64,000 nt of DNA, taken from Euzebya sp. Lineage in GTDB: Bacteria; Actinomycetota; Nitriliruptoria; Euzebyales; Euzebyaceae. The position numbers and the translations under genes are program-made. Below, piece after piece: positions 25,804 through 34,284 of the stretch. The notes below the pieces were generated by a model. The model did not search any database. It saw nothing but the letters and a program-made list of their open reading frames with translations, and was not told the origin of the DNA. The DNA lies in the NCBI RefSeq assembly GCF_964222135.1, contig NZ_CAXQBR010000084.1:1-64000 (forward strand), read 5' to 3'. Position 1 is the stretch's first letter; each line of letters opens with the position of its first letter.

Positions 25804-27117
25804 GTGCCGTCTGTCCTCTACTCCGCGTCCGTCGTCTGCCCGATGTCCGGACCGCCGCTCGCCGACGGCGCCGTCCTGGTGACCGACGGGGTGATCATGG
25901 CCCTCGGGACCCGGTCGGACCTACGACCCTCCGCGGACCGAGAGCACCACGTCGACGGCGTCCTGCTGCCCGGGTTGGTCGACGGGCACACCGTCCTCGA
26001 GCACTCCGACGTCCGCGAGATCGCCCGGCCCGGCCCGTTCCACGTGTGGCTGCGCGCCGTCCTCGGCTACACCAGCGGGTGGGATGCGGAGCGGTGGACG
26101 CGCTCGGCGCACCGCGGGGTCCAGGACGCGCTCCGCCACGGCGTCACGGCCGTCGTCGACTCGGTCCTCCGCGGCCCCGGGGTCCCCGCCGCCAGCCGCG
26201 CCGGCCTGGCGGGTCACTCCCTGGTCCAGGTGATGCTTGTCGACGCCGACCAGCACGACGACGTCCTCGCCGCCGTGGCCACGTCCCTCGACCGGCCCGC
26301 CCCCGGGCGCACCGTCGGGGTGGCCCCCCACTCGCCCTACACCCTGGGCACGGGCGTGCTGCAGGCCCTCGGGGCGCTCGCCGCCGCGCGGGGACGGCCC
26401 CTCCAGATCCGCGCGGCGGAGTCCAACGCCGAGATCGCGGCACTGCGCACCGGCGACGGCCCGCTGGTCGACCTCGTCGCCGACGTCGGGCTCGACGTCG
26501 AGTGGGCCGACGGCGGCACCGGCCGGGGCGCCATCGGCTACCTCGAGTCCCTCGGGCTGCTGCGGCCCGGCACCACGATCGCCCACGGCGTCTGGGTCGA
26601 CCTCGCCGAGGCGCGGTCGCTGGCGGCGAACGGCGTCGGCGTCGTCTGCTGCCCCCGCGCGAACGGGATGCTCGGGGTCGGCGACGCACCGCTGGAGCGG
26701 TTCGCCGACGCCGGCGTGCCCCTGGCGCTCGGCACCGGCAGCGCCGCCGCGGCGGGCGACGCCGACCTGCTGGCCGAGGCCGCGGCCTGGGTGGAGGTCG
26801 CCCGCCGCCGTGACCTGTTCTTCTGGCCGTCCGCCGCCGGGCCGATCCAGCTCGAGGAGGCCGCGATCCGCCTCGCCACCGTCGACGGCGCGCGAGCGGT
26901 GGGCCTCGGCGACGTCGCGGGCGTGCTCGAGCCCGGCCGTCGGGCCGACCTCCTGGGCGTGTCGCTCGACACCGGTGTGGACACCGTGTACGCGGACCTG
27001 ATCCGACGCGGCACCGGCCGGCAGGTGCTGACCGTCCTCGGCGGCCTCCGCAAGTCCCGCCGGGCCGACGCCGACCAGCCGTGGCCCGCCCTCGAGGAGT
27101 GGAAGGACGACCTGTGA
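25804..27117 (+). CDS. Amidohydrolase-like protein with degenerate metal site
   Basis: This 437-residue protein has the full amidohydrolase layout: N-terminal composite beta domain, GLVDGHTVLEH, VAPHSPYT, AAESNAEI, IAHGVWV and LALGTGS, then a C-terminal beta strand set (VLEPGRRADLLGV). It resembles the S-adenosylhomocysteine/aminofutalosine deaminase group. Several catalytic ligands are replaced: HxH is HTV (residues 62-64), the usual His before AES is Arg, and the catalytic Asp of LGTD is Gly. I infer a non-catalytic or altered protein. The start GTG 25804 follows a TAGACT box. It heads a transcript running through a mini-ORF into menG. Confidence 0.8.
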   Translation: MPSVLYSASVVCPMSGPPLADGAVLVTDGVIMALGTRSDLRPSADREHHVDGVLLPGLVDGHTVLEHSDVREIARPGPFHVWLRAVLGYTSGWDAERWTRSAHRGVQDALRHGVTAVVDSVLRGPGVPAASRAGLAGHSLVQVMLVDADQHDDVLAAVATSLDRPAPGRTVGVAPHSPYTLGTGVLQALGALAAARGRPLQIRAAESNAEIAALRTGDGPLVDLVADVGLDVEWADGGTGRGAIGYLESLGLLRPGTTIAHGVWVDLAEARSLAANGVGVVCCPRANGMLGVGDAPLERFADAGVPLALGTGSAAAAGDADLLAEAAAWVEVARRRDLFFWPSAAGPIQLEEAAIRLATVDGARAVGLGDVAGVLEPGRRADLLGVSLDTGVDTVYADLIRRGTGRQVLTVLGGLRKSRRADADQPWPALEEWKDDL

Positions 27118-27335
27118 GCACGAGCCCGCGAGTGGTCAGAGGACAGGCCGGACCTGTCTCTCAGATCTGGGAGTTGACGCCGTCGGCGGAGGTGGGGCTC
27201 AGATCTGAGGGTGGACAGGCCGGACCTGTCTCTCAGATCTGGGAGTTCACCCCGCCGGCGGAGGCACTGCTCAGATCTGAGGGTGGCCAGGCCGCAGGGC
27301 ACCCCCGGCGAGCCAGCGAGGGGGGTGGGCGGTGA
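27114..27335 (+). CDS. GQAGG mini-ORF A between amidohydrolase-like gene and menG (expanded copy)
   Basis: A 73-codon frame starts at GTG 27114 overlapping the preceding TGA and ends in a TGA (27333-27335) overlapping the menG GTG. Its ends match the 23- and 25-codon mini-ORFs at 28894 and 50946: start MSTSPRVVRGQAG and end [12 protein letters not shown]. The middle contains two 72-bp units, each beginning GGACAGGCCGG and each adding 24 codons in frame. Near the 3' end, arms CACCCCC (27300-27306) and GGGGGTG (27321-27327) can form a hairpin over the menG ribosome-binding region. Translation is inferred from the double overlap, not shown. Confidence 0.5.
   Translation: MSTSPRVVRGQAGPVSQIWELTPSAEVGLRSEGGQAGPVSQIWEFTPPAEALLRSEGGQAAGHPRRASEGGGR
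27141..27284. repeat. Two 72-bp tandem units with AGATCT boxes
   Basis: Units 27141-27212 and 27213-27284 are nearly identical. Each contains two copies of the palindromic core CTCAGATCTG; box starts are 27160, 27198, 27232 and 27270, spaced 38, 34 and 38 bp. The same spacing recurs at 58384-58502. The array is nested inside the GQAGG mini-ORF element. Confidence 0.85.
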
Positions 27336-28054
27336 GCCTGCCCGACCCGCGCCCCACGAGTGACAAGGACGCCGCCCTCGTCCAGGGGATGTTCGACCGG
27401 GTCGCCGCCCGCTACGACCTCGGGAACGCGGTCCTCAGCTTCGGCTCGGACCAGCACTGGCGCCGCTGCGCGGTCCGCGCCCTCGACCTGCGCCCCGGCG
27501 AGCGGGTCCTCGACGTCGCGACGGGGACCGGCCGGTTGGCCCGCGAGGTCCAGGCGACCGGCGCGGTGCCGGTGGCGCTGGACTTCTCATGGAACATGCT
27601 CGCCGTCGGCGCGGCTGCCGAGCGGCGTTCCGGTGACCGGCGCCTCGACTGGGTCAACGGGGACGGGACGCGCCTGCCCTTCGCCGACGACACCTTCGAC
27701 GCCGCCACGATCGGCTTCGGCCTGCGGAACCTGCCCGATCCCCGGGCCGGGCTGGCCGAGTTCGCCCGGGTCGTGCGGCCCGGAGGTCGCGTCGTCGTCC
27801 TCGAGTTCTCCACCCCCACCAACCGGCTGCTGCGGACCGTGTACGCCGACTACCTCGTCGGCGCGCTGCCGCGCATCGCCGACTGGGTGACGTCGGACCC
27901 CGCCGCCTACCGCTACCTGGCCGAATCGATCCTCGCCTGGCCCGACCAGGCCGGTCTGGCCGCCTGGATGGCGGACGCGGGGCTGGTCCGACCGCGGTGG
28001 CAGGACCTCACCGGCGGCATCGTGGCGGTCCACCACGCCCGCACGCCCGCCTGA
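27332..28054 (+). CDS. menG: Demethylmenaquinone methyltransferase
   Basis: This 240-residue UbiE/MenG enzyme has the N-terminal [13 protein letters not shown] signature, the SAM-binding [10 protein letters not shown] motif, the FGLRNLPDP segment and the RYLAESI stretch near the end. It methylates demethylmenaquinone, the last step of menaquinone formation. GTG 27332 overlaps the stop of the upstream mini-ORF, and its G-rich ribosome-binding region (GGGGGGTGGG) forms one arm of the predicted hairpin. Confidence 0.93.
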   Translation: MSLPDPRPTSDKDAALVQGMFDRVAARYDLGNAVLSFGSDQHWRRCAVRALDLRPGERVLDVATGTGRLAREVQATGAVPVALDFSWNMLAVGAAAERRSGDRRLDWVNGDGTRLPFADDTFDAATIGFGLRNLPDPRAGLAEFARVVRPGGRVVVLEFSTPTNRLLRTVYADYLVGALPRIADWVTSDPAAYRYLAESILAWPDQAGLAAWMADAGLVRPRWQDLTGGIVAVHHARTPA

Positions 28055-28112
28055 TCACGCCGCCTGACCACACCGCAGGTCCCCGCGGGGAGTCACCGCG
28101 TGGCGGCCCTGC

Positions 28113-28118
28113 TACAGT
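28113..28118 (+). promoter_or_regulatory. -10 box (TACAGT) upstream of the bL36 gene
   Basis: TACAGT lies 91 nt before ATG 28210, so unlike most genes here this one has a leader. I see no Zur-type palindrome. Confidence 0.4.
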
Positions 28119-28209
28119 CGTGTGCCCGGCTGACGCGCCCCTGTTCCGGCGTGCGCGCGCCGCGCCCCACCGAGGGCGCCAGGACCCACCACCCCACGGG
28201 AGCTCCACC

Positions 28210-28356
28210 ATGAAGGTCGTCAACTCGATCGGCACCCTGAAGAAGCGCCACCCCGACTGCCAGGTCGTGAAGCGCAAGGGTCGCGTCTACGTGATCAACA
28301 AGACGAACCCGCGCTTCAAGGTCCGCCAGGGCGGCGGCAAGAAGAAGCGCTACTGA
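28210..28356 (+). CDS. rpmJ: Ribosomal protein bL36, zinc-independent type
   Basis: This 48-residue protein has [19 protein letters not shown] followed by [13 protein letters not shown], the pattern of the YkgO/RpmJ2 paralog of bL36. The four zinc ligands of the classical form are absent (only one Cys, at residue 17). In other bacteria this form replaces the zinc-binding one under zinc limitation. It stands alone with its own promoter, a leader of about 85 nt and a strong terminator. Confidence 0.92.
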   Translation: MKVVNSIGTLKKRHPDCQVVKRKGRVYVINKTNPRFKVRQGGGKKKRY

Positions 28357-28359
28357 ACC

Positions 28360-28385
28360 CTCCCGGACGCCACGGCGTCCGGGAG
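28360..28385 (+). terminator. Terminator of the bL36 gene
   Basis: The 11-bp arms CTCCCGGACGC and GCGTCCGGGAG enclose a 4-nt loop, beginning 4 bp after the stop codon. This is a strong intrinsic-type hairpin without a T-tract. Confidence 0.75.
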
Positions 28386-28483
28386 CAGCACCGGGCCGTC
28401 CCACGGGGCGGCCCGTCGTCGTGTTCTCCGACGGGGTGTCGGGGGTAGGGCGTCGGGGACCCGCCACGACCCAGGAGACCCCC

Positions 28484-28897
28484 ATGGACGCGGACCTACG
28501 TCCCTCACGACCCGAGGCCAGCCTCGGCGACCTGACCCGCGAGGCGACCGAGCACATGTCGACGCTGATGCGCGACGAGATCGCCCTCGCCAAGAGCGAG
28601 CTGCGGGAGGACGTGCAGGACGCCGTCGCCGGCATCAGCCTGTTCAGCGCCGCAGGGGTCATGGCGCTCATCGCCATCCTCCTGCTGTCGATGGCCGCGG
28701 GCTTCGGGGTGGGTCGGGCGGTCGGCGAGGGGTGGCAATGGCTCGGCTTCGCCGCGGTCGGCGTGCTCTACCTGGTCATCGCCGGCATCGCCGCGCTGAT
28801 GGGCCGGAAGAAGGCGCAGGAGATCCCGCCGCCGGCGCCGCGCACCACCCGCCAGGCACGCGAGACCGTCCAGGCCGCGAAGGAGATCAAGCTGTGA
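28484..28897 (+). CDS. Actinobacterial Holin-X family membrane protein
   Basis: This 137-residue protein has an amphipathic N-terminal region (SLGDLTREATEHMSTLMRDE) followed by two membrane helices (about residues 48-72 and 80-103), the pattern of PF07332 proteins. Despite the name, these are usually chromosomal membrane proteins adjoining DUF3618 genes and not phage lysis proteins. ATG 28484 follows AGGAGA. It is linked through mini-ORF B to the DUF3618 gene. Confidence 0.78.
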   Translation: MDADLRPSRPEASLGDLTREATEHMSTLMRDEIALAKSELREDVQDAVAGISLFSAAGVMALIAILLLSMAAGFGVGRAVGEGWQWLGFAAVGVLYLVIAGIAALMGRKKAQEIPPPAPRTTRQARETVQAAKEIKL

Positions 28898-28971
28898 GCA
28901 CGAACCCGAGAGTGGTCACCGGACAGGCCGGGGGGCACCCCCGGCGCGTCGGCGCGGGGGGTGGGCTGTGA
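28894..28971 (+). CDS. GQAGG mini-ORF B between Holin-X-like and DUF3618 genes
   Basis: A 25-codon frame starts at GTG 28894, overlapping the upstream TGA, and stops at TGA 28969-28971, overlapping the downstream GTG. The peptide begins MSTNPRVVTGQAGGHPRR and ends in Gly-Gly-Gly-Leu. The arms CACCCCC (28936-28942) and GGGGGTG (28957-28963), separated by 14 nt with an inner GCGC/GCGC stem, would cover the ribosome-binding region 4 nt before the next start. An alternative hairpin (GCCGGGGG with CCCCCGGC) competes for the same C-run. Confidence 0.5.
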   Translation: MSTNPRVVTGQAGGHPRRVGAGGGL

Positions 28972-29300
28972 GCACGAGCGACCCCACCACCCAGGAGCGC
29001 GACGAGCTCGAGCGCGAGATCGGCGAGGCCCGCGAGGCCCTGGTCGACACCGTCGACGCCATCGCGGAGCGGATCGATCCGCGCCAGGTCGCCTCGCGCA
29101 ACGTCGAGCAGCTGAAGCGCGACGCCGGCCGCGCGGCGGAGCAGGCCAAGCAGACCGGCCAGGAGGTCCAGGAGAAGGCCACCGCCTACGTCGAGACGCA
29201 CCCCGACGAGGTCAAGAGGACCGCCGGTGGGCTCCTGGGCCTGCTGGCCCTCGTGTGGCTCCTCCGCCGTCGCCGCCGTCGCCGCGCCGACCGCGACTGA
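28968..29300 (+). CDS. DUF3618 family protein
   Basis: This 110-residue protein has an N-terminal acidic coiled-coil-like region (ERDELEREIGEAREALVDTVDAI, the DUF3618 core), then a charged helix, and a C-terminal hydrophobic helix (about residues 86-98) ending in a run of arginines. It probably associates with the membrane together with the neighbouring Holin-X-like protein; the pair is common in actinobacteria. Function is unknown. GTG 28968 overlaps the mini-ORF stop. Confidence 0.8.
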   Translation: MSTSDPTTQERDELEREIGEAREALVDTVDAIAERIDPRQVASRNVEQLKRDAGRAAEQAKQTGQEVQEKATAYVETHPDEVKRTAGGLLGLLALVWLLRRRRRRRADRD

Positions 29301-29350
29301 CCGGGTCCGTCGCGGCGCCGCCGGGCAACCCGGTCGCAACACGCGGCCGG

Positions 29351-29356
29351 TAGGGT
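29351..29356 (+). promoter_or_regulatory. -10 box (TAGGGT) for leaderless ppc
   Basis: TAGGGT ends 7 nt before GTG 29364, placing the transcription start at the start codon. Confidence 0.6.
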
Positions 29357-29363
29357 CCCCGGC

Positions 29364-32066
29364 GTGTCGACCATCGAACTCCCCGACCGGCTCCGCGACG
29401 AGATCCGCCTCCTCGGCCGCCTCCTCGGCCAGATCATCGCCGAAGAGGCCGGGGAGGACGTCTACGAGCGCGTCGAGCAGCTCCGCGTCGCCGCGGTCGC
29501 CCACCACCGCGACGGCGGCGACCCGGACGCGGTCGTCGACGTCGTGGCGGGGCTCGACACCCACCAGGCGGAGCAGGTCGCCCGCGCGTTCACGATCTTC
29601 TTCCAGCTCACGAACCTGGCGGAGCAGCGCGCCCGCGTGCGGGCGCTGCGCGAGCGCGACACCGGGGACCGACCGGTCGCCGACTCCGTGGGCGACGCGG
29701 TCGAGCGGATCGGCGCCGCCGCCGTCGGGGACCTGCTGGCGGACCTGCGGGTCCACCCCGTGTGGACCGCCCACCCCACCGAGGCCCGCCGCCGCGCCGT
29801 CGTCGACAGCCTGCGGCGCATCGACGCCCAGCTCGAGCGGCTCGACGCCGCGCTGCTCGGCGCGACGGAGGAGTTGTCGATCCGCCGCCACCTGCGCGAG
29901 GAGATCGCGATCCTGTGGCGCACCGCCCAGATCCGGACGTCGCGGCCCACGCCGGTCGACGAGGTCCGCAAGCTCATGGCGGTCTTCGACGCCACCGTCT
30001 TCCTGGTCCTGCCGCACTTCTACCGCGCGGTCGACACGGCCCTCCACGGCGAGGATGTCGGCGCGGTGCCGCCGGGGACCCCGCCGTTCCTGACCTTCGG
30101 CTCCTGGGTCGGCGGGGACCGCGACGGCAACCCGCGGGTCACGTCGACGGTGACCGCGGAGACGGCCGCCCTCATGGCCGACCGGGTCCTGCGGGGGCTC
30201 GAGAACGCCACCCGGCGCATCGCCCGGACCCTGTCGGCCACCGAGGAGATCACGCCGGCCTCGCCCGACCTGCTGGCGCGGCTGGCCGAGCTCGAGGCGC
30301 GCTACCCCGTCGTCGCCGCCGCCCAGCACAAGCGCGCGGCACGGTCCCCCCACCGCCGCCTGATGGCGATCGCCGCCCAGCGGCTGGCGGCCACGCGGAC
30401 GGGACAGGGGACCGACGCCGACATGGCCTTCGACGGCCCCGACGAGCTCGCCGCCGACATCGCCCTGACTCAGGCGTCCCTCGCCGCCGGAGGGGCGCCG
30501 CGGCTGGCCTACGGCGAGCTGCAGCACCTGGCGTGGCAGGTCGGCTCGTTCGGCTTCCACCTGGCCTCTCTGGAGGTCCGACAGCACACCGACGTCCACG
30601 CCGAGGCGCTGCGGCGGCTGGGCATCGACCCCGACGACCTCGACGCCCTCCGCGCTGTCATCGCCGACCCCCCGCCGGCCCCGGACGACCTCGAGTGGCC
30701 CGAGCCCCCCGACCCCGTCGCGGTCGCCTCGGCACCCGAGCGCGACCTCTCACCGACCGACGTCGCCGACGCCGACCCGGCGGGCGACGTGCTGGCGACC
30801 ATGCGGGTGGTCGCCGCGATCCAGCGGCGCTTCGGCCGTCGCGCGTGCCACCGGTGGGTCATCAGCTTCACCACCGGCCTCGTCGACCTGCTGCGGGTCG
30901 AGGCGCTGGCCGCCATCGCCGGCGTCGACGTGGACGTGATCCCGCTGTTCGAGACCCGCGCGGACCTCGACGCCGCGCCGCACGTGCTCGAGCAGTGGGT
31001 CGCCGAGCGCCGCGGCGACGGGCCGGGGCCGGGCGAGCTCGAGGTCATGCTGGGCTACTCCGACTCGGCGAAGGACGCGGGCTTCCTCGCCGCCAACCTC
31101 GCCCTCTACCGCGCCCAGCGGGGGATGGTCGCCTGGGCGTCGGAGGCCGGCGTCCGGCTCACCCTCTTCCACGGGCGGGGCGGCGCGCTGGGTCGGGGCG
31201 GCGGTCCCACGAACCGGGCGGTGCTGGCCCAGCCGCCCGGCGCGGTCGCCGGCCGCTTCAAGGTCACCGAGCAGGGCGAGGTGATCAACCAGCGCTACGG
31301 CAACGGGACGCTGGCGACGCGGCACCTCGAGCAGATCACCAGCGCCACGCTGATCGCGAGCGCCCCCGGGCGGGAGGTCGTCGACGCGTTCGCCCAGGAC
31401 GGCGCGATGCTCGAGGCCATGGCCACCGCGTCGGAGGCGGCGTGGCGGGACCTGGTCGAGGCCCCCGGCTTCCCGGCGTTCTTCCGCGCGGTGACGCCGA
31501 TCGAGGAGATCGGGGCCCTGCAGATGGGGTCCCGGCCGTCCAAGCGACGGTCGAGCGGGGGGCTCGAGGGGCTCCGGGCCATCCCGTGGACGTTCGCGTG
31601 GGCGCAGTGCCGGATCAACGCGCCCGGCTGGTACGGCCTCGGGACGGGTCTGCAGGCTGCGGAGGAGGCCCACGGCCTGGCGGCCCTGCGCGAGCTGCAC
31701 GCCACGTCGCCGTTCTTCGCGACGCTGATGGAGAACGCCGAGATGAGCCTCGTCAAGGCCGATGCCCGGTCGGCGTCGGAGGCCCTGGCCCTGGGGGAGC
31801 GTCCCGATCTGGCCCAGCGGATCCTCGACGAGCTCGCCCTGACCACCCGGATGGTGCTGGCGGTCACCGGCCAGTCCGCCCTGCTCGAGGGGCGGGAGGT
31901 CGTCGCCCAGGCGACCGCGCTGCGCAACCCCTACCTCGACGTGCTGAGCGCGGTGCAGCTGCGCTGGCTCGGGGTGGCCCGGGGCGAGGACGCGACCGAC
32001 GAGGACCGTCAGGTGCTGATGTTGACGATGAACGGGATCGCGGCGGCGCTGCAGAACACCGGCTGA
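29364..32066 (+). CDS. ppc: Phosphoenolpyruvate carboxylase
   Basis: This 900-residue enzyme carries the catalytic motifs of bacterial PEPC: AHPTEARRR (near residue 137), GYSDSAKDAG, FHGRGGALGRGGGP and GSRPSKRR followed by RAIPWTFAW, and the conserved C-terminal QNTG. It carboxylates PEP with bicarbonate to oxaloacetate, refilling the TCA cycle. The start GTG 29364 is set by a -10 box 7 nt upstream. It is monocistronic and converges on the chemoreceptor gene. Confidence 0.97.
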   Translation: MSTIELPDRLRDEIRLLGRLLGQIIAEEAGEDVYERVEQLRVAAVAHHRDGGDPDAVVDVVAGLDTHQAEQVARAFTIFFQLTNLAEQRARVRALRERDTGDRPVADSVGDAVERIGAAAVGDLLADLRVHPVWTAHPTEARRRAVVDSLRRIDAQLERLDAALLGATEELSIRRHLREEIAILWRTAQIRTSRPTPVDEVRKLMAVFDATVFLVLPHFYRAVDTALHGEDVGAVPPGTPPFLTFGSWVGGDRDGNPRVTSTVTAETAALMADRVLRGLENATRRIARTLSATEEITPASPDLLARLAELEARYPVVAAAQHKRAARSPHRRLMAIAAQRLAATRTGQGTDADMAFDGPDELAADIALTQASLAAGGAPRLAYGELQHLAWQVGSFGFHLASLEVRQHTDVHAEALRRLGIDPDDLDALRAVIADPPPAPDDLEWPEPPDPVAVASAPERDLSPTDVADADPAGDVLATMRVVAAIQRRFGRRACHRWVISFTTGLVDLLRVEALAAIAGVDVDVIPLFETRADLDAAPHVLEQWVAERRGDGPGPGELEVMLGYSDSAKDAGFLAANLALYRAQRGMVAWASEAGVRLTLFHGRGGALGRGGGPTNRAVLAQPPGAVAGRFKVTEQGEVINQRYGNGTLATRHLEQITSATLIASAPGREVVDAFAQDGAMLEAMATASEAAWRDLVEAPGFPAFFRAVTPIEEIGALQMGSRPSKRRSSGGLEGLRAIPWTFAWAQCRINAPGWYGLGTGLQAAEEAHGLAALRELHATSPFFATLMENAEMSLVKADARSASEALALGERPDLAQRILDELALTTRMVLAVTGQSALLEGREVVAQATALRNPYLDVLSAVQLRWLGVARGEDATDEDRQVLMLTMNGIAAALQNTG

Positions 32067-32100
32067 CCCGCCGCGCGCGCTGGCCTCACGCGGGGGCGGG
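32067..32100. terminator. GC-rich hairpin between ppc and the chemoreceptor
   Basis: CCCGCC (32067-32072) pairs with GGCGGG (32095-32100), with further GCGC pairing inside. It is a weak candidate bidirectional terminator and includes the last codons of the chemoreceptor gene. Confidence 0.35.
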
Positions 32101-33573
32101 TTCGCGACGCTCGTCGGTGACGAACCGGCTGACCACCTGCTCGAGCTCGGCCGCCATCCGGCCCAGGTCCTCGGCGGACGCGAGCGTGTGCTCGGCGCCG
32201 TCCGAGGAGGCGACGACGGCGTGCGCGATCCCGTCGGTGACGGCGGTCTGCTCCTCCACGGCCGCGGCGATGGTCGTCTGGAGGGCGCTGATCTCCTCGA
32301 CGACCTCGGCGATGCGGGCGATCGCCGTCGACGCGGCGTGGGCGTCGCCCTGCATGGCCGCGATCCGCCCGGCGATCTCCTCGGTCGCGGCCGTGGTCGT
32401 CTTCGCGAGCTCCTGGACCTCGTCGGCGACGACGGCGAACCCCTTCCCCGCCTCACCCGCGCGCGCCGCCTCGATGGTCGCGTTCAGGGCCAGGAGGTTG
32501 GTCTGCTCGGCCACGGAGGTGATGAGGCGGAGCACCTCGCCGATCTCCTCGGACGAGCGGCTGAGCTGGGCGACGGTGGTGGTCGCCTCGCCCGCGCTGC
32601 CCACCGCCCGGGCGGCGACCTCCGCGGCGCGGCTCGAGGAGGCGGCGATCTCCTGGATCGACGAGCCCATCTGGGTGGCGGCGGCGCTGACGGAGTGCAT
32701 GCCGCCCGACACCTGCCCGGCGATCCCCAGCAGGCTCTCCGAGGAGGCCGCCAGCGCGGTGGCGTTCACCCCGATCGTGCGGATGGCGCTCGAGGTCGCG
32801 TCGAGCGTGTCGCCGAGCGCCCGACCCAGGTCGCCGATCTCGTCGTCGGAGTCGGTGGCCACCCGCGCGGGGAGGTCGCCGCCCGCGACCCTCCTGAGCG
32901 CGGCGACGACGGCGGTGACCGGGCGGGTGACCCGTGTGGCGATCACGAGGGCCGCGGCGACGGCCAGGGCGACGGCACCGATCGCGATCCCGAGCAGGAC
33001 CGCGGCGGTCCGGTCGAACTGCGCTGCCGCGTCGACCCGCTGCGCGTCGGCTCGCGCGGCGGTCAGCCGATCCATCTCGTGCACCGCCGTGGTGGCGGCG
33101 TCGAGGTGGCTGTCGGACTCGGCGAACATCGTCTCGGCGGCCGACTGGACGTCGCCGGAGGTGAGCAGCGGCAGGATCTCGCCCTCGATGATCGCGGCGT
33201 AGGTCGTCCACTCGTCGAGGAAGTCCTCGCGCTGCGGTGCGAGGGCGGGGACGTCGATCGCCTCGATCGCCGACCGCGCGTCGGACAGGTGGTCGCGGAC
33301 CTCCTGGTCCATGCCGCCGCCGTCCTCTCCGGTGGCGATGGCCACCATCAGGTCGTGCAGGACCATCTCGGTCGAGACCATGGACTCCCTCGCCCGGCCC
33401 AGGGACTGGAGGGGCGTGATGCCGTCGTCGACGAGGGACTCGACCGTCCCCTCCACCTCTGACAGCTGCAGCCACGAGGCGGTGCCGATCGTGGCGATGA
33501 TCGCCACCGCGACCACCACGAAGCCAGCGGAGATGGTGGTGCGGAGGCTGCGACGGGGCGTTCTCGGGGACAT
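32086..33573 (-). CDS. Methyl-accepting chemotaxis protein
   Basis: This 495-residue receptor has an N-terminal helix (about residues 13-33), an extracytoplasmic four-helix-bundle-like sensor region (40-185) and a second membrane helix (about 190-210). A HAMP domain follows ([14 protein letters not shown]), then a signalling domain with the invariant hairpin tip ([22 protein letters not shown]). No ligand motif is evident. The window carries no cheA/cheW, so the receptor is an orphan here. ATG 33573 is preceded by GGAG at 6 nt; ATG 33585 is the alternative. Confidence 0.92.
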   Translation of the reverse strand: MSPRTPRRSLRTTISAGFVVVAVAIIATIGTASWLQLSEVEGTVESLVDDGITPLQSLGRARESMVSTEMVLHDLMVAIATGEDGGGMDQEVRDHLSDARSAIEAIDVPALAPQREDFLDEWTTYAAIIEGEILPLLTSGDVQSAAETMFAESDSHLDAATTAVHEMDRLTAARADAQRVDAAAQFDRTAAVLLGIAIGAVALAVAAALVIATRVTRPVTAVVAALRRVAGGDLPARVATDSDDEIGDLGRALGDTLDATSSAIRTIGVNATALAASSESLLGIAGQVSGGMHSVSAAATQMGSSIQEIAASSSRAAEVAARAVGSAGEATTTVAQLSRSSEEIGEVLRLITSVAEQTNLLALNATIEAARAGEAGKGFAVVADEVQELAKTTTAATEEIAGRIAAMQGDAHAASTAIARIAEVVEEISALQTTIAAAVEEQTAVTDGIAHAVVASSDGAEHTLASAEDLGRMAAELEQVVSRFVTDERREPAPA

Positions 33574-33748
33574 GCTGAGCTCCATGTGCGTCGGATCCCC
33601 CGCACCCGACCCATCGGCCGGTCGGGTGCGCCACCTGAGTGACGCCCGGCCCGGTCCACCCGGGCCGAAGGTCCTGCCCGCAGCTCCGCCCCGCCGCCGT
33701 CGCCGCGAGCGGCCGACACGGCGGGGAGGGGCCCCTCGCAGCCCGCTG

Positions 33749-34255
33749 TCAATCCCGACCGATGTCCGCCACGGTCGCGCCCGGCAGGTCGACCAGCGCG
33801 GCGGGGGACAGCCGCAGCTTCACCGCTCGGCCCCCGCCGCCGACGATCACGCGGTCGAGCTCGGTGATCGGGGCGTCGATGAACAGCGGCAGACCGGGCG
33901 GCAGCCCGATCGGCGTCACCCCGCCCGGGATCATCCCGGTCACCGCGACGGTGTCCTCGGGGGTCGCGAAGCTCGCCTTGCGCGCCCCCACCACCAGCCG
34001 TGAGTGCCGGTTCAGGTCCAGGCGCCGGGTGGCCTGCACCAGGCAGGCGGCGTGGGCCGCCTCGCCGGTCCTGGCGCTGACGAGGATGCAGTTGCCGGAT
34101 TCCTCGAGCTCGTACCCGTAGGCGTCGCAGAACGCCGCGGTGTCGGCGAGGTCCGGGTCGATCCGGATCACCTCGACGTCGGGGTCGAGCGATGTCGCCA
34201 GCGCGATCACCCGCTGCTCGAGCTCGGCGTGGGCGGGCGTCGTCTCGTCGGCCAT
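33749..34255 (-). CDS. YbaK/ProX-type aminoacyl-tRNA deacylase
   Basis: This 168-residue protein has the YbaK-fold core: a [18 protein letters not shown] stretch, [15 protein letters not shown] and [13 protein letters not shown] ending in IFIDAPI-like strand sequence. Members hydrolyse mischarged aminoacyl-tRNAs in trans; the exact substrate is not predictable. ATG 34255 is 7 nt from a TAGCGT -10 box, and the promoter overlaps that of the divergent OCD-family gene. Confidence 0.83.
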   Translation of the reverse strand: MADETTPAHAELEQRVIALATSLDPDVEVIRIDPDLADTAAFCDAYGYELEESGNCILVSARTGEAAHAACLVQATRRLDLNRHSRLVVGARKASFATPEDTVAVTGMIPGGVTPIGLPPGLPLFIDAPITELDRVIVGGGGRAVKLRLSPAALVDLPGATVADIGRD

Positions 34256-34262
34256 GTGGGGC

Positions 34263-34272
34263 ACGCTACCGA
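34263..34272. promoter_or_regulatory. Overlapping divergent -10 boxes
   Basis: The sequence ACGCTACCGA gives TAGCGT on the minus strand (7 nt from ATG 34255) and TACCGA on the plus strand (12 nt from GTG 34285). The YbaK-like and OCD-family genes would therefore compete for polymerase. Confidence 0.5.
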
Positions 34273-34284
34273 CACACTGGCGGG

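Noticed and set aside
28484-28897. Phage holin or prophage remnant
   Set aside because: No other phage genes are nearby; this family is a common chromosomal partner of DUF3618 proteins.
33574-33748. Possible small gene between the chemoreceptor and YbaK genes
   Set aside because: No frame with a start signal or recognisable sequence; it is simply upstream sequence of the chemoreceptor.
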